Shown one piece after another: positions 21,601-34,800 of a DNA stretch of 64,000 bases. Numbering within the stretch: the stretch's first letter is position 1; every line of letters starts with the position of its first letter. Origin of the DNA: Paramacrobiotus metropolitanus (lineage: Eukaryota > Tardigrada > Eutardigrada > Parachela > Macrobiotidae); assembly GCF_019649055.1 (NCBI RefSeq), contig NW_026570339.1, forward strand, positions 350,501 to 414,500, given 5' to 3'. The notes beneath the pieces are model-generated. The model saw only the letters and a list, made by a program, of their open reading frames with translations. It was not told where the DNA came from and ran no database searches. Both the position numbers and the translations under genes were made by a program.

Positions 21601-22414
21601 CCGCGCTCCCGGCCTTCTTGGCCTGACTGCCGCCACTGACCCCTTGGCCGCCCGTCGCGGGGCCCTTCCCGGCGCCCGCCTGCTGGCTCTTGCCGGCCGA
21701 TGCGGCCGCCTTCCCTCCCTTCTCGCCGGCGGCGCCGCTCGCGGCCTTCCCCGCCTTCCCCTTGGCCGCCGCTTGCTCCACCAGGTTCTCGTTGTTCTCG
21801 TTCTCGTCTTCGTCGAAGAACAACGCGTACCTGCCAAACACACATGCCCAGTCAGCACAAATTTTGAATTAAACTGAATTTAATATCGTACATAAATAAA
21901 TTATAAACACCAATTTTAGAAATCCTTATTAAAGCTGTCAATAACACTGAACGATTTCAATGAAACAGAAAACATTCCGTATATCCTGCTAAAGAATTAA
22001 CGAAATTTATGCTAATATCATTTAGCTACTACGAAATTAATTTTTATTTTAAATTTTAATTATTCAGTCATTGCAGAAAAAAACTGGTTCTTCGTAAACA
22101 AAAGGCAATTACAAATGATTACCAACAACTTATTGCTTCGCTCTGACACAGATATGCTTCTGAGGAACTCTTAACAAACTTTAAAGAGTAGGAAAAGATT
22201 TCAACAGCGCAACTTTTCGCTGTGAAGTGCAGACATTCAAAATATTTTGCATAAAATCTGGAGAGCTCCATGCGCAAATGCAACCCAAGCAGTACCCACG
22301 ACTACCCTGTACCGACACACGCAAACCAAACGAGTAAATACAGAAATCCCAGGCTGTGCGCCAACAGGACGAAGCTCACCGGTTCTCCACTTTCACGCCG
22401 TACATATCGTCCAT
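18611..22414 (-). CDS. SERBP1: SERBP1/HABP4-family mRNA- and ribosome-binding protein, 8 exons, 619 aa
   Basis: Minus-strand exons in order: 22380-22414, 21439-21830, 20374-20749, 20084-20302, 19737-19855, 19414-19664, 18963-19141, 18611-18899. They total 620 codons including stop, and each junction agrees in phase. The first exon is only 35 nt (MDDMYGVKVEN, then R across the intron, then YALFFDEDEN). Family hallmarks: GKRLYDRHSGTEK, then REGAGSHNWGTQ (residues ~325-355), and MTLEEYRRQQEAERK, then YNIRKPGEGED (~415-443), matching the HABP4/PAI-RBP1 domain. The tail ends with EDPLDFPALG, equivalent to the DPEAFPAL end of vertebrate SERBP1. Family members bind mRNA, and in idle 80S ribosomes they thread through the mRNA channel, like yeast Stm1. 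Exons 2-4 encode a long Gly/Lys/Arg-rich region, and exon 8 holds a regular RGG-Tyr array. It is longer than vertebrate SERBP1 (about 400 aa) because of these regions. Exons 1 and 3 were found by frame and splice logic, since they have no usable long ATG frame. Confidence 0.9.
18719..18898 (-). repeat. RGG/Tyr coding repeat array in SERBP1
   Basis: Sixty codons made of GGYEGGR and GGYEGR units with eight tyrosines. The spacing is 7,6,7,7,6,7,7 residues, which gives a 20-residue (60-nt) higher-order period. The last unit has YR in place of YE. Confidence 0.85.
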
Positions 22415-22586
22415 TGCAGCGAAAGAATGTCAATCACGATGCTGAAAAAACAAATCTCACGGTCCGGAAAGCGGACAGCTTCTGGGCAATCACAGTACAA
22501 ACAGCGCAGACGCGTTCGGGTTTGGAAGAACTCGGGAAAAGCGCGTTCAGTGCCGTATTCTCTCCGCACTTCCCATTCTCAACAAG

Positions 22587-22625
22587 ATGGATCAGGTGTT
22601 GCAAAATGACTACAGCCTCATCCAG
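22587..22625 (+). other. Possible 13-codon first exon on the plus strand
   Basis: ATG opens MDQVLQNDYSLIQ and ends exactly at CAG|GTGAGA, a good donor in phase 0. It starts 173 bases from the SERBP1 start codon on the other strand, suggesting a divergent promoter. No downstream exon could be found, so this may be chance. Confidence 0.15.
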
Positions 22626-25041
22626 GTGAGACGGTCTGCAAATTCAGGATAAAAGAAGAAAGCGACTGTCAGATGAAGATCTCGTTTCCATTGAATGAGA
22701 GAAAAACAAACAGGCTGAAATTTAGAGACGCCGCTATCACTCACCACAATAATAATTACGGTGTCGATTACGAAAGAATATGCCGTAACATCCAGCCATT
22801 CATTCCACCGAAATTTCCATCCGTCATTCTCATAACATCTGCGATTGGCATGTTCGAGCTTAATTATGCGCGCATCACCACTGCCCTGTACCGGTACAAG
22901 CTATGTGCACTAATTCGAACTGGGAAACATTGGCATCCCACAGCCGGCAGTCTGGCTGCAGCAGGCTTACGATTGGTAAGCTGAACGGCACAAATTCGCA
23001 TGGAAGGCCGGAAGCTACACCAATTTGCGCAATCCTACCGGAAAATAAAATTAATGGCATTGTACATTCATTACATTGTACAACCGTAACAACACTATTT
23101 CAATTACCGACTTAAAGATAATTATTTGTTTGTAATGTTTTGTGACATTTAAGTTATTTTGAATCGATATTCAGGATTCAGTCAAAATATTGACCAAATT
23201 TGTAAGTATTTCTAAACTAAAGATGCTGATTACGTGTAGTACAGTTATCATTGTTGGCCGGTGAATTTATTGTGCCCAGCAGCTGATTGTTGTTTTTAAC
23301 TTTTTGGTAATCCACCGTAATTATGTACATTGTACAGCCCCGGTACAAGCGGAGATTAAGTACTTCTGGTGCTGTTCGTCACTTTACATTAATGCTTAAT
23401 GATAACTGGTATAGGCCGCCACAGAATTCTGTCTAGAATTTTGTCGGTTAATATATAATAGTAAGTAAATATGTATATAAATTTAATATGTATGTCGGCA
23501 AATAAAATAATAATGCGGTATGTATTAAAGGATATCCAGAAGCAGATCTCCAACCTGAGAAAAATCAACCATAATTAAACTCTATACAAAAAATAAAAAA
23601 GCGTATCACATAATAATCGATTATCTACAATAACACGCTCCTTCCGATGCAAATTTCAAACGATTTCTAAGGGCAATAATTCCGTTAAGTCCTGTACTCT
23701 GGCACACGATATTATACCGAATTACCGGTGCAGTGGTGCACTACAAAGTAACAAGTACTGCACTTCGGACTTTTTATAAGGAGATTAATACACGCAAAGT
23801 TGTGCCTTGTACGCAAGTCGAACTAATTTTCGAGTCTTGACTTAGCATTCGACACGTTCAGTCTCTAAACTGGCAATTAAAATGTTTTGAAAGTTTGTTT
23901 GGGATTTTGCCATGAATAACTAGGGTAGGACTTTTGCGATCTCAGTTATTAATTATGGTCAGATGTAGATTCAGAGCCGCAGGTTTCACGCTGAAACTTA
24001 TCTGCGCTCTAACTGATCAGGATAATTATCTCGTGTACAATACGTAGCTGTTTAGGAAGTTGGAAGAAACCTAACAGAAATGGTCGAATGATTCGTAATG
24101 CCTGAAAAAACGCGGAAGGAAGGCGGGCGAGGAACCGTGGAAGCTAGAACTGCATCCTGCTTATACACAATTAGTATAAAAAATTTAATATGGATTGTAG
24201 TTGTACAAAGTACAAAACAGCGCTACGTGTGCGTAGAAACCGCACGTGTACAATTCTGTATGCAGTTTCCTCGCTCTGCGGTACTGAAGTGAAAGACTGT
24301 TCTTTGAGACGGAAGTAATCAAATCATCGCCACAAAATTAAATGCTTCAACGACGGCATGCTTCAACAAAACAAATCAACGCTGTCATTAAAGTAATTTT
24401 GAGCATGCGATGACATTGCATCGAATTCAGGTGCAGCGTGTTATGAACTCGTATAACGCATTTTCCCGCACGAATCTGTATAAGCATGCGCAGTCGCTAC
24501 TGACATTATTCTAATTTACAGCCATTATTTTCCTAATATCTGTATTAATATAACGTATTCTCATGAGCGGTCGGTGCAAGATACGGTGCTTGCGTAGTTC
24601 AATGCCAAATGCTCACGTAATCGGCATTGAAGATTAGTGTGTGTGTGGATAAGTATCAGTTCTGTAATTGTGAGCAATAAGCTGACTTCCGCCAAAACTG
24701 CCGAGTACCTTCGAGTTGCATTGACGCAGCTCGTACTGACTCCGCAGCACTTGCAGGTACAATTGCAATGAAAGTACATGGCAGTACGAGCCAGAGAAAG
24801 TATTTACTACGCATGATCCCCGTACAACTAATACTGCAAGAAATTCCGCAAGACGCGCCGGTTTTAATTACCGTTTCACTATAAAAGTTAGACAAGAATA
24901 AAAGTATAAAGTTAACATAAAATAGAAAGTTATAGTATCCATACTTTGGTTAAAACTATACCTATACCATAAACAGCACCATAAAACCAAAACTTTCACA
25001 ATTACTTCGGAAACCATCACTTTCACTATCATCAATCGACA

Positions 25042-25296
25042 ATGATCCCTCATTATTATCACAGAGAAATTCTATATAAATTAATTTACTCCTATCGGCG
25101 CGGTCCCCAATCCCCTGGCAGACGGCACGATCGACGCTGCATCCCGTCGTTGCAACTGGATTTCGATGCTGATCAACTGGCGATCGAGGATATTGCCTGG
25201 CCCGTTTTTTGCCGGTTTCCTGATCGTAGATTGCGCAAATTTCAGAAGCGGCTGCAAAATGCAATTATGTTGATAGACCAAGGAGGAGATTATTAA
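25042..25296 (+). other. Possible coding remnant
   Basis: From about 25122, after a CTGGCAG that could be an acceptor, a frame reads plausible protein (IPSLQLDFDADQLAIEDIAW, then FPDRRLRKFQKRLQNA) to a TAA. A second frame is also open across much of it, and the opposite strand is open too. So the evidence is weak, and no family is recognised. Confidence 0.15.
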
Positions 25297-26591
25297 GTCG
25301 TGCCTCGTGGAGTGCTGAAATGTACGTATACCGGGTCGGACAAGTACTCTACCAACTGCAGTTGGCGGAACAAAAGACGGCCGGGCTATTGTAATGTACG
25401 GATAGCTGTACAATACGTTGCAGCTGATTGAATTGTTTTGTGGTCAGTTGGCAGTGGCAAGAGGCAGTTGGCAGGCAGCCCGGCATGTACTTACCTACTA
25501 CCTACTACCGCAGCCGGCCTACCTGAATGACACCGTCATTGTAATTAATCCCAGCGAGGCAGGAACGAAATGCAAAGAAACGCTGCGGTCCGGCAACGTT
25601 AACGCGCAGTACTTCTTTCTGTAGCTGACGTTCTCATTCTGAACAATGCGCCTAGTACTTGTGAAGCGTACTCAGTAGTCAGAACTCAGAAGTGATGCCA
25701 AGTTACCTTGACTTTCACTTTTCCACCCAGATCTACAAACTCGCAAGTGTCATTTCACTTTCCCCACCACAACCATAATGTTAGTGGCACAACGTCACCC
25801 ATGGCTCGGTGAGCCATCTTTCTCACAAAAGACTATTTAATTCTCACCGTGAAACTTCCTTCCTCGGCCGCTTGTTCATATACAATACACGGTACTTGTA
25901 CGCCAGTGTATCTGTATCATACTCGTATTATGGCCTTTATGGGTTGTCGTCTATATAATATTATCGACATGGTCACTTAATACATGTGCACGTAAAATTA
26001 ATTTCATTACAACACTGCAGTACCTGCTTAGCTTCTCTCTGGCTTGCTCGCATCACTGCGACGTGCGAACTGCCTGCTTGGGAGGTGTACTTCCCGGATG
26101 TGTTATCCACTGTCTATTTGTTGGTCCATATTCTTCTGCACGGAATTCCTGGGCGGAACCGGCGTCGGCCGGAGTCGGTACTGTGGGTAGCCTCGCTTGC
26201 ATCTGAACGTGTCGCCACTCGCCAGATACACCGGTGTGCCTCCGCTGAACTAATTGTGCTACAGCCACTGGAGTCCTGTATCCCTACAATTAAAGGGATT
26301 GCTTGTATCAGGCTCAAGGAGTCAGCATTTCTCAACGGATTAAGCTAACTAATTTTCCAGGTAAGACCGTTAATTCGCATTAATCTCGGCATCGCTTATC
26401 GATCGCGTGCAATTGACGACCTTGTTCGTACATGTGAAAACGAAATAATTTAATACACGGTTATTAATACGCGACAGAAAACGAGGAAGAAGTTATAAAT
26501 GCTGATTAATCGTTGTCCGCCCGAGCCGGTTATATGTTTATGATGTACGTAATTTTAAATTATGTGTATTACTATATGTGAAATATAGAAG

Positions 26592-26627
26592 GTGTCGGAT
26601 ATCCATATCGATATGGATATCCGACAC
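26592..26627. repeat. Perfect 36-bp palindrome without spacer
   Basis: The left half begins GTGTCGGATATCC and the right half is its exact reverse complement, meeting at ATATC|GATAT. GGATATCC occurs once in each arm. The flanks are AT-rich and not symmetric. Confidence 0.95.
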
Positions 26628-29600
26628 AATAATATCATGTTTAAGCGACGTGTTTTTTTTCTAAAAACTGCCGAATTATTTGCGCACATTAAAACTTTTG
26701 CCTGGTTGTCGGAAATGAAATCCCTGAATCACACAAGCAATGGGAAATTGTAAGGGACAGGTCAGTGAGTACTTCCGGCACTGTGTGATACATTGTAGCG
26801 TGGGAATCATATTCATGGTGAGTGTTGGCGCTTGGCGTTCCTTTGTGGCGCGGTTAAGGTCTCCGCATCGGCGCTTATTGTACATCATACGCTGTTTCAT
26901 GATCACGGTCAAGCTGGCTGCGACGGCATTTTGTCGGCTCCGAATCACTGCGGTTAGGCGAAACGCAGCGAGTCATCCGTCGTCAGCGCGCATTCATATA
27001 GATATAGACTATATAATATTGTAATCTGCGCCGCATCGTGATCATGCATGCGCCGGCAATTATGTTGTTACATTTCAATGCCTTTTGGGATTGTTCTGTT
27101 TTCGGCTCTGTCTTAACCCTTACGTAAGCGTAATTACCGGCTTGCATTGGCCAACGCGGCATTATTGTTAACGTTAACACAGATCTGTTTCGTGTCACCA
27201 TTGCCTGACTGGAAAAATAAATAATACTATGGTTAGTCGGATACATCCGGTCCGGTCAAGTGCCCATCGCTGCGCAGCAGAGCAATTGCGTATTTTGCGA
27301 CGGTGGTAATTTGGGAAAGATGATTTTGGTCAACGCACTAATTAAATAGTAAGCATAGCGCATCATTCTGTGCAGAACACTTAACCTGCTACTGTTTTAA
27401 TGGAGTCGGCCATTGTTTCTCTGGTCTGCAGTTGCACGGTGCTGTACGCGCAGCGCTCTTGTTGACACTCGTTGCCGGAGTGGGACATTAGCATTGTTGT
27501 GGCGCTGTGACGTGCCGGCTAATAATTACAGTACCTGAACTGCATGTGACGCACTGAGAAAGTATTGTGGTATAAGGTACTGTAATGTTTGTGTGTGTAT
27601 TGTACAATACAGATGGAGTCGAGTAGGAATTACGTTGGCTAGCGGGCAGGTAATAATTTTCTTCTTGTCCATTACACAACCTTTAATCCAATCCGCCATT
27701 CTTGCTCACGCTCGTTTAATGCAGTACATTCAGTACCGCACACCGCTAGCGTTTCCGGCCAGTGCTGTCGTATTGCTTCCTACAGGCCGCTCATGATACT
27801 GCACTGTACATGTTTACAGATGTTGCAGTGAGTGCAGATCTGTATTGTACATGCAGGTGTCCGCGTCGGCATAGAATATCATAGCCGCAGACGTTTCTTT
27901 CTTAATCTCCGGCAATAACTTTGGCAGCCGCTGCAGTGCTATTCTATATGGTTGTTTTGTTCTACCGGCATTCACTGCATGCCGATCATCCGAAAGTATC
28001 GTTTAATTTATCCATCTATCGATAGCGGGGGAAACAATTACCACTTCGGCTTGGTTAGCAGCGGCCTGTGTTTGGCAGTGGTCACTTTGGTGCGTAAAGT
28101 GGTTCTGATCCAACGCTTTTGTTGTTCCCCGTCCCGCGTCTCGCTGGGATTCATCTGCAACTCATCCATCGTACCGCTGCTTTAATTAGCTGACATCAAT
28201 CAGGCAACTTGACATCTTAATTTCGTTGTATTCTTAACCCATCCAAGGGCTGACTAGGTTAATTTGAATCTGAACCAGCATTTTGCAACTGCAACCAGGG
28301 AATTGTGTGGATATAATAATATTAATCTGGTGAATTATTACTGAACGAAGGCTGATGCAATGCGCGTATAGTGCCGACGCGCCGGTCCACTTCACTGGTC
28401 AGCCACGATGAGCGTCCATAAGGTACGTCTGCCCGGGTTCCAATTCCCGCTACGTCGATTAACGTTTACGCATCTGACGTTATTTGCTGTTGTGAGACTT
28501 GCTCTAATTACAAGAGCACCACCACCGGTGCAGTGTGTACGTAACAATATTGGCAGGTGTGTCCTGCGAGCTCGTGCAATGACGGGAGGGGAACAGGCCG
28601 CTCTTGACCGGAAGTAGGGTAGGGAAGGAAATGCAAGGCCAACAACGCTACGTATTAATTGTGCGTAGTACTCGTACGCAGGAAGATGTCAGTCGTGGCA
28701 GTAGCGGTGATGAATAGCGGATATTTCGCTAATTAGCTGTATCGCTGCATGATACGCTCTGCGCTTACATAACATTACATCAGAATGCAAGCACTTGGGC
28801 GCTCTTCTGATCGGCTTACGAAATACTTGAGCTAATCGTCGACTGCGGCAGTGGCGAGTCGCAGCCGAATGCGAATCGTTCGGCCTTCAGCCATTTGATT
28901 TATTTATGCAGCATACATTATACGAGTACACTACAAGTACACATTCTTAACTGCCGCTTGTTTGTCTGCTGTTTAATTTCCCGCCTTAGTTTGAACTGCG
29001 CGACAGCGATAGAAGTATGCCTGCATATACCTAACAGTAAAGGTTAAGGAATTATGAAATTAGACATACCTATGTAAACCACGATCGCTCACGTGATGGG
29101 CAAAAACCGTACTTTACCCATTTGTGCTAATAAGTAAATTAACGCACAGGGTATCTTAGTCTACTTGTAGCGCGATTATCGTTTCTCGCTATGAATGGAA
29201 TCCTGATTGCAATTGTCATGACAGACGCATCGATTCAGTTATGCAGTATTTGTTGACAGTATTTAAAGCTGATTTTATTTGCCCTGTGTACACTAGCTAG
29301 CTAATTCGTTGCCGGCGACGTAGTGGCATTTGGTATTTGCGCCGAAGCGGATCAGCGTTACAGATGAGATCTTAACTTTTAAGCCGGAAAGAGATGGCTG
29401 CGCGGACATAGTGCGGAGGCTCGCTGGCCCGGCCGGCATGCACGACTGACTGCGGAAGGAAATGCGTCATAAAAACAAATGAACTAAGAGCGCCGCAGTC
29501 GGTGTGGCGGTGTGCGAGAGCGGAACAGCTGGAGCAAGTCACAAGATCGCGTGTCGTCGCGGCCAGCGTAGCTGTAGTTGAGTGAGAGCGAGTGCCCGTC

Positions 29601-31825
29601 ATGATCAAGCGTTTCCGCCATTGTTGACCCAGCATAACCAACGGACACATGTCGTTAATCGTATCCGTACTGTAACTTTCTTAGGTACAGTGTCGAATGG
29701 CAACACGTTGTACCTCGGAGCGTCCCGGAGCCGAAAGTTAATTTGCGCATACGCATGACCCAGTGTCCGGCGCCGGATGCTGACCACTGGCGCATCGTAA
29801 CGCCTGTATAATGCAATAGTTGCGAGCCATTCCGCGCCGGGTCGGGGTCGCGAGCGAGTCGTGTTTGTCGTGACCACACCGACAGACAGCAACGCCACAG
29901 TCACTTGTTGACTGAGCTGATTATACCACACTGCAGGTACACAGTAATGCTAATGTGCATGTTTGGTCGCTCAGCACACAATAACACTCTTCCGCTCGCA
30001 CAGCGAAAACAACATCCCTGCCTGCGTTGCTTTGAGACGGAGTACCGTGCGTGCGAGAATAAGTGATTGTTAGCTTACTTTCTTGCGTCAGCCTGTTATT
30101 AAACCAGCGGTGCTCAAGAATTCAGCATAAAAACCTAACAACTTGTGAATCCCGTAAAGATTTGCCACGAAATGCCGACCGCTGGCTTCTAGCTGGCGGC
30201 AAAGAAAAATAGCGGTCAGATGGAATGGGGCATGACCTTTCAAAAGCCCGGGAACGTAGCCAGGAGCAAAACTGACGTGGAGGCTTAAAATAAAACGAGA
30301 CGGGGTCGAAGTAGGTGGTCGTGCTCCCTACTAAGAATCAACGGTGCATCGACAGTCGACCGCGAAGAAGCGCTCGCTGTGTGCTGCATGCATGCCGGGA
30401 TTGCATAACGGCACTCACGCACCGGTTCACTGAATGACCCTCAAACACCTGTAAAGAACACCCAGGCTTTCATTTGGCGAGTGCCTTTGCCAAGTTCGGC
30501 GACGATGACCTTTCATCGTATCGGAATCTTTAAATTTTGTGAAAAGTGTAGCCGGCCAACAGAAGTGAAAAGTGAGGAGGCGCAGCCGGTCAGGAAGCGG
30601 CTTGAAAACTAAAGGGGTTGTGTATAATTAAAGAGGGTTTGGCGCAGTGCGAGAGGGAATGTACACGGGCCGCACCGGAAGCCGGCAGCGAAGCGGCGTG
30701 GCTAGTATTACTAGTAGTGTTAATGCTGGCGTGGCATGTGGCAAGCGGCGGTTGTCGGTGTTGAATGTTGGTGTTGCAATGACGCGGATTAATTTGCATG
30801 TAAATAATAGCTGATAAATATGTAAGCAACGTAAGAGCCCGCGTTAGCTGCTGATCTGATCCTGATTAGGCAGCAGCAGCGTTAGCGCTGGTCTACTTGT
30901 TGCGTGGCGGCTGCATCTGTTCATTTCCTGCCGAGCGCAGCAGCCAGACCAGCGTCTCTTTTCACGCGCATACACCATTGGAATTATATTCTTTTCTTCT
31001 GTACACAGTATACACTGCACAGTGTACACAGCACGGTAGTGTGCCGCAAAACGCTGCGTCCGCACCGCGCTGACCAACTGCGGCGATTAGCCGCTGCCTG
31101 CCGGAAAGCGATGTTCAGCGGTTTAAGGGATCTGCGGAGGTGTTTGTGGCTAATCAGCATAAACATTTGCGGATGTGTATTATACACGCGCTGTTTATAC
31201 CTGATAACTTAACATGACAGACCAACCAGTCATCGTCAACACGCTGGCTGCAGGATATGAACAGGTAGCAAGTGCAGCGTTAGCGTTAACGCGCGGTGGC
31301 CGGGCATTTGTTGGCAGTTGCGTGAGCGGGATTGTGTCGTCCCAGTCGGCAGTCGCGATACACTAGCCTTAGTGCAGTGGCGTTGGCGTTGGCATTGGCA
31401 CTAGGTCAGTGCGGGCGTCGCTGTTCTCTTTCCGTCATCTGCCTTCCCACGTTCACATACGCGCCACTTCCGGTGACTTGAATTCGTTCATCTTTATTAG
31501 CGTTAGCTTATAATTATATATGTGTATCTATTTATCCATCAACAGCAGGTTGTGGTTATAATTAATTTTGTGGTCAGCTTGAGGTCAGTTAGCCAGTGCA
31601 TCCTTTCGGCATACAGACATATACGTTAACGGCCTCCTAGTTCATCCTGGACAACTCCGTCGTGTACGTCCTGATTCGTTAATTGACGCGCTGATCATGA
31701 TTCATGAGCGGTAGAGTGTGTCGTAGTGAAGGCAATTTAACTTCCGGCTGGGCAAGCAAGAGTACTTCTTAACCAAACCGATGTCACTGTAACACCTTAT
31801 AATAATTATCTTTGTGCGTTGCAGG

Positions 31826-34800
31826 ATGCGCGGCTGGTTTGACGCCTTTCGGGAGGGGGGCGGGCCAACCCTGTACGCCTCCCAGCGCATCGCCGCCACC
31901 CACGACAACATCCTCATCGGCCTGTACGCCACCTTCGCCGCGCTCTTCCTCGCCTTCCTCCTCATTATCCCCGGAATTCGCCGCAATGTAAGTCGTTATT
32001 ACGCTTATGGTTACACAAGTGGCACAACCCTGCATTTACCTTAATAAATTTTATTGTCGATTTCGCGACTTTAATTAACAAGGTACGTTATTGTTGCATA
32101 ATAATCAAATATGTCACGGATTCGCCGATCCGTTTTCAATCATAAAGTGGGTATGACATTGTTTTCTCCAAATTGGTGCAGTCATTAGGAGCTAATAGTG
32201 CCGAAAGGTGGCAGTGGCTGGAATGCCGGATCGTGTACTGTACAGTGTATGTGCAGTAGCAGCTGCTGCGTTGGTGCTTTTGCGCCTCAAGTGTATGCTG
32301 GCATTGGAGCTGAGTAATGGGCTTACCTTATGTAAGACCAATTACCGCCGCATTATACATGCATCGCTGCTTATATGTATGTAGTTGTATGCTTACTGCT
32401 TAGTCTTACTGATTATGTCGGTAATTAACCGGCCTGCAATTAGCCGGCGATACATTTCTCAGCCATTTATTTCTTCTGACGTAAACAGCTGCACCGTCAT
32501 TGATATATGTATTTCTGTACTACTGTATATAGGTAATAATTCCACATAATATAACAGTTTCCGCTTCGTATCTGTATAATGCAGCCATGATATAAAGTAC
32601 TGATTAATTTTATAATTTTTGCTGCTTAGTGTACTGATCAGCAAGCGCTAAATTAGACAAGAAACTAACAGTTTGAATCCACTTCAAACTTGTGCTAAAA
32701 AACAAGTGACATGTATACTGTATACTGTATAGTTATTCTGTATATAGAATGGTTTTTCTTGAAAAAAATTGTACGTCGAATCGAGCGATTAAATTTCCCC
32801 GGAACCGAATATTAATTACATAGTGAGTAGAGTAGTTAAAGAAGCAGTAATAACACGTAGTTGGCTGTCGGAAGGCGGTCGATAAACCTGAGCCGGGTTG
32901 CGTACTTTGCAGAAGGTACCGACGCTGGTCCTGTTGACGGCCAGCATGTTCGTCCTGGCCAGCATCATCATCTGCCGGTTCTCGCCCAACTGGCACGTGG
33001 CCTCTTCCAGCATTCTGGCTTCTTACAAGCGCACTACGCCACAAAAGCTCCCCGGCATCATCGGCGTCCAGATCGGCCTGGAGTTCTTTAACGTTACCCT
33101 GCAGAGTACGTGGACACTGCAGTACATACACTATATTCGTAATAACACTTTACAATATTATTATAATTCTCGTTATTTCAACATTTTTATCTCACGAATA
33201 AAGTCCTACCGCGATTGCATACGCTGCTAGTTAGCAGTTGCATAATGCCGGTTAATTACAATTAATGCATTGCAGTAACGGAGGGCAATCGGAGTTACGA
33301 GAGCGCTGCCGGCAGCGACTACTCCTCCGCCAGTGATCTCCAGTTTAACGAGCGCTACTCCTGGCACGAAGGTTAGAGCTAGTTAATGGCCAATGCGGAT
33401 ATACTACTGAGTAGTAATGTAATTAGCTGTCCAATCTTTATTTCGATGCGTAATTAAACTGACCTCCATGATGATTTGTTTATGTCTGTAATAATGCCGG
33501 ATCGTTCGAACATAGTACTGCGTACTACGATCGCGAAGCACTAAATTAAGAAATCTTGAGCATATTTTATAAAGTGTAGTACACGACGCACGTAGGCAAG
33601 TATGTAAACGCTGTGCTCCATGTTGCAGTGGAGGAGGTGCGGAAGCAGTACCAGGAGTCGCTGGAGCGCGGCCTGCCCTACCCGATCCTGACGGTGGCGG
33701 AAGTGCTGTCGATGGACGCCGGGAGTTTCGCCTGGGGCCGCAGTTACCGGCTGGCCGGCTACTACGCGGGCATCGTGCTCTGGTGGGTGCAGTGTTAATA
33801 TTACTGTTGATAACTGGGCTGCAGTGAGTTCTGATCAGCACCGGCAGCGGAATCATTAATCGCTACTGGAGCTACTGCAGTGTCAAGTGTCAACTGCGGC
33901 TGATCATGACAGTACTGCTGGCATGCGTCGCCACTTGGCAGCACCGTGGCTGCATGGCAGTTGGACTGAACGCAAGTGTCGGCTTAAGAACCTGGTTACA
34001 TCATGATGAGAAGTAAAGTATCCAGCCGTTTAAACGGCAGTATAACTGTGCACGCTTGCAGGTCGGCCTTGGCGTCGTGGGCGCTGATGAACGCGCTGTT
34101 CTGCCTGGTGCCGCGCTACAGCGGCTACTTCATGCTGCTGACCGGCGGCCTCCTGCTGGCCTGCAACACGCTCTACTCCAACCTCCTTCCGGCGCCCGGG
34201 CTCACCGTGCGCTTCGAGCAGGGCCTGCTGCGCTTCCAGTACGGCTGGTGCTTCTGGATGGTCCTCAGCGCCGGTAAGTCAGCTGCGACCGAGAATTTAA
34301 CGGCACTCAAGTATATCTAGAGGTCACTCGACAAACGCTCCTCTCAAGAGCCGCCACTGACGCTGCACTGTCACTGCCAAGCGGCACTTTACTCGCAGGT
34401 CTATTGCAGGTCTCCTGTGCGTCGTCTTCGGCCTGGGCACCCTCATCGTCGACTACTTCTTCCCGCAGCTGCTGACGGAGGTGCATTCCAGCTGGCGCTA
34501 CACCACGCGAATGCCGGCACCCCTCCCGCAGCCTTACAGCCTGTGCCACGACCACCGCCTGCGTCCGGCGTCCGCCAACGTCCACCTCCACAAGTCGGAG
34601 AGCGCCCCGGCCGCCGCCATCCAGATCCGGCCGTTCCAGGACCTGCCCTTGGCGCAGCAGCACTCCCTCTCGGCCGTCAACTGGACCTCCGACCCGCAGC
34701 ACCCACCGCCCCGCACCTCACTCTACCGGCGTCAGGCCAGCACGGACAGTGCGCCCTACATGGTGGGCAGCGTCGAGGAGATCAACCGCATCTCCAATCT

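Larger units (their letters stand above)
22626..31825. other. Long region with no convincing gene, upstream of DUOXA
   Basis: About 9.2 kb, generally AT-rich with stops in all frames. It includes the DUOXA promoter and 5' UTR, because the DUOXA start ATG follows a splice acceptor by one base. Notable items are the perfect palindrome at 26592-26627, a possible coding remnant at 25042-25296, many GTAC-rich words and several CTTCCGG words. GC rises between about 29300 and 31450, which may mark the promoter and first exon. Confidence 0.4.

Noticed and set aside
31214-31264. Short ATG frame MTDQPVIVNTLAAGYEQ ending at a GTAGCA donor
   Set aside because: Joining it to the DUOXA acceptor at 31824 gives an immediate stop, and the donor is weak.
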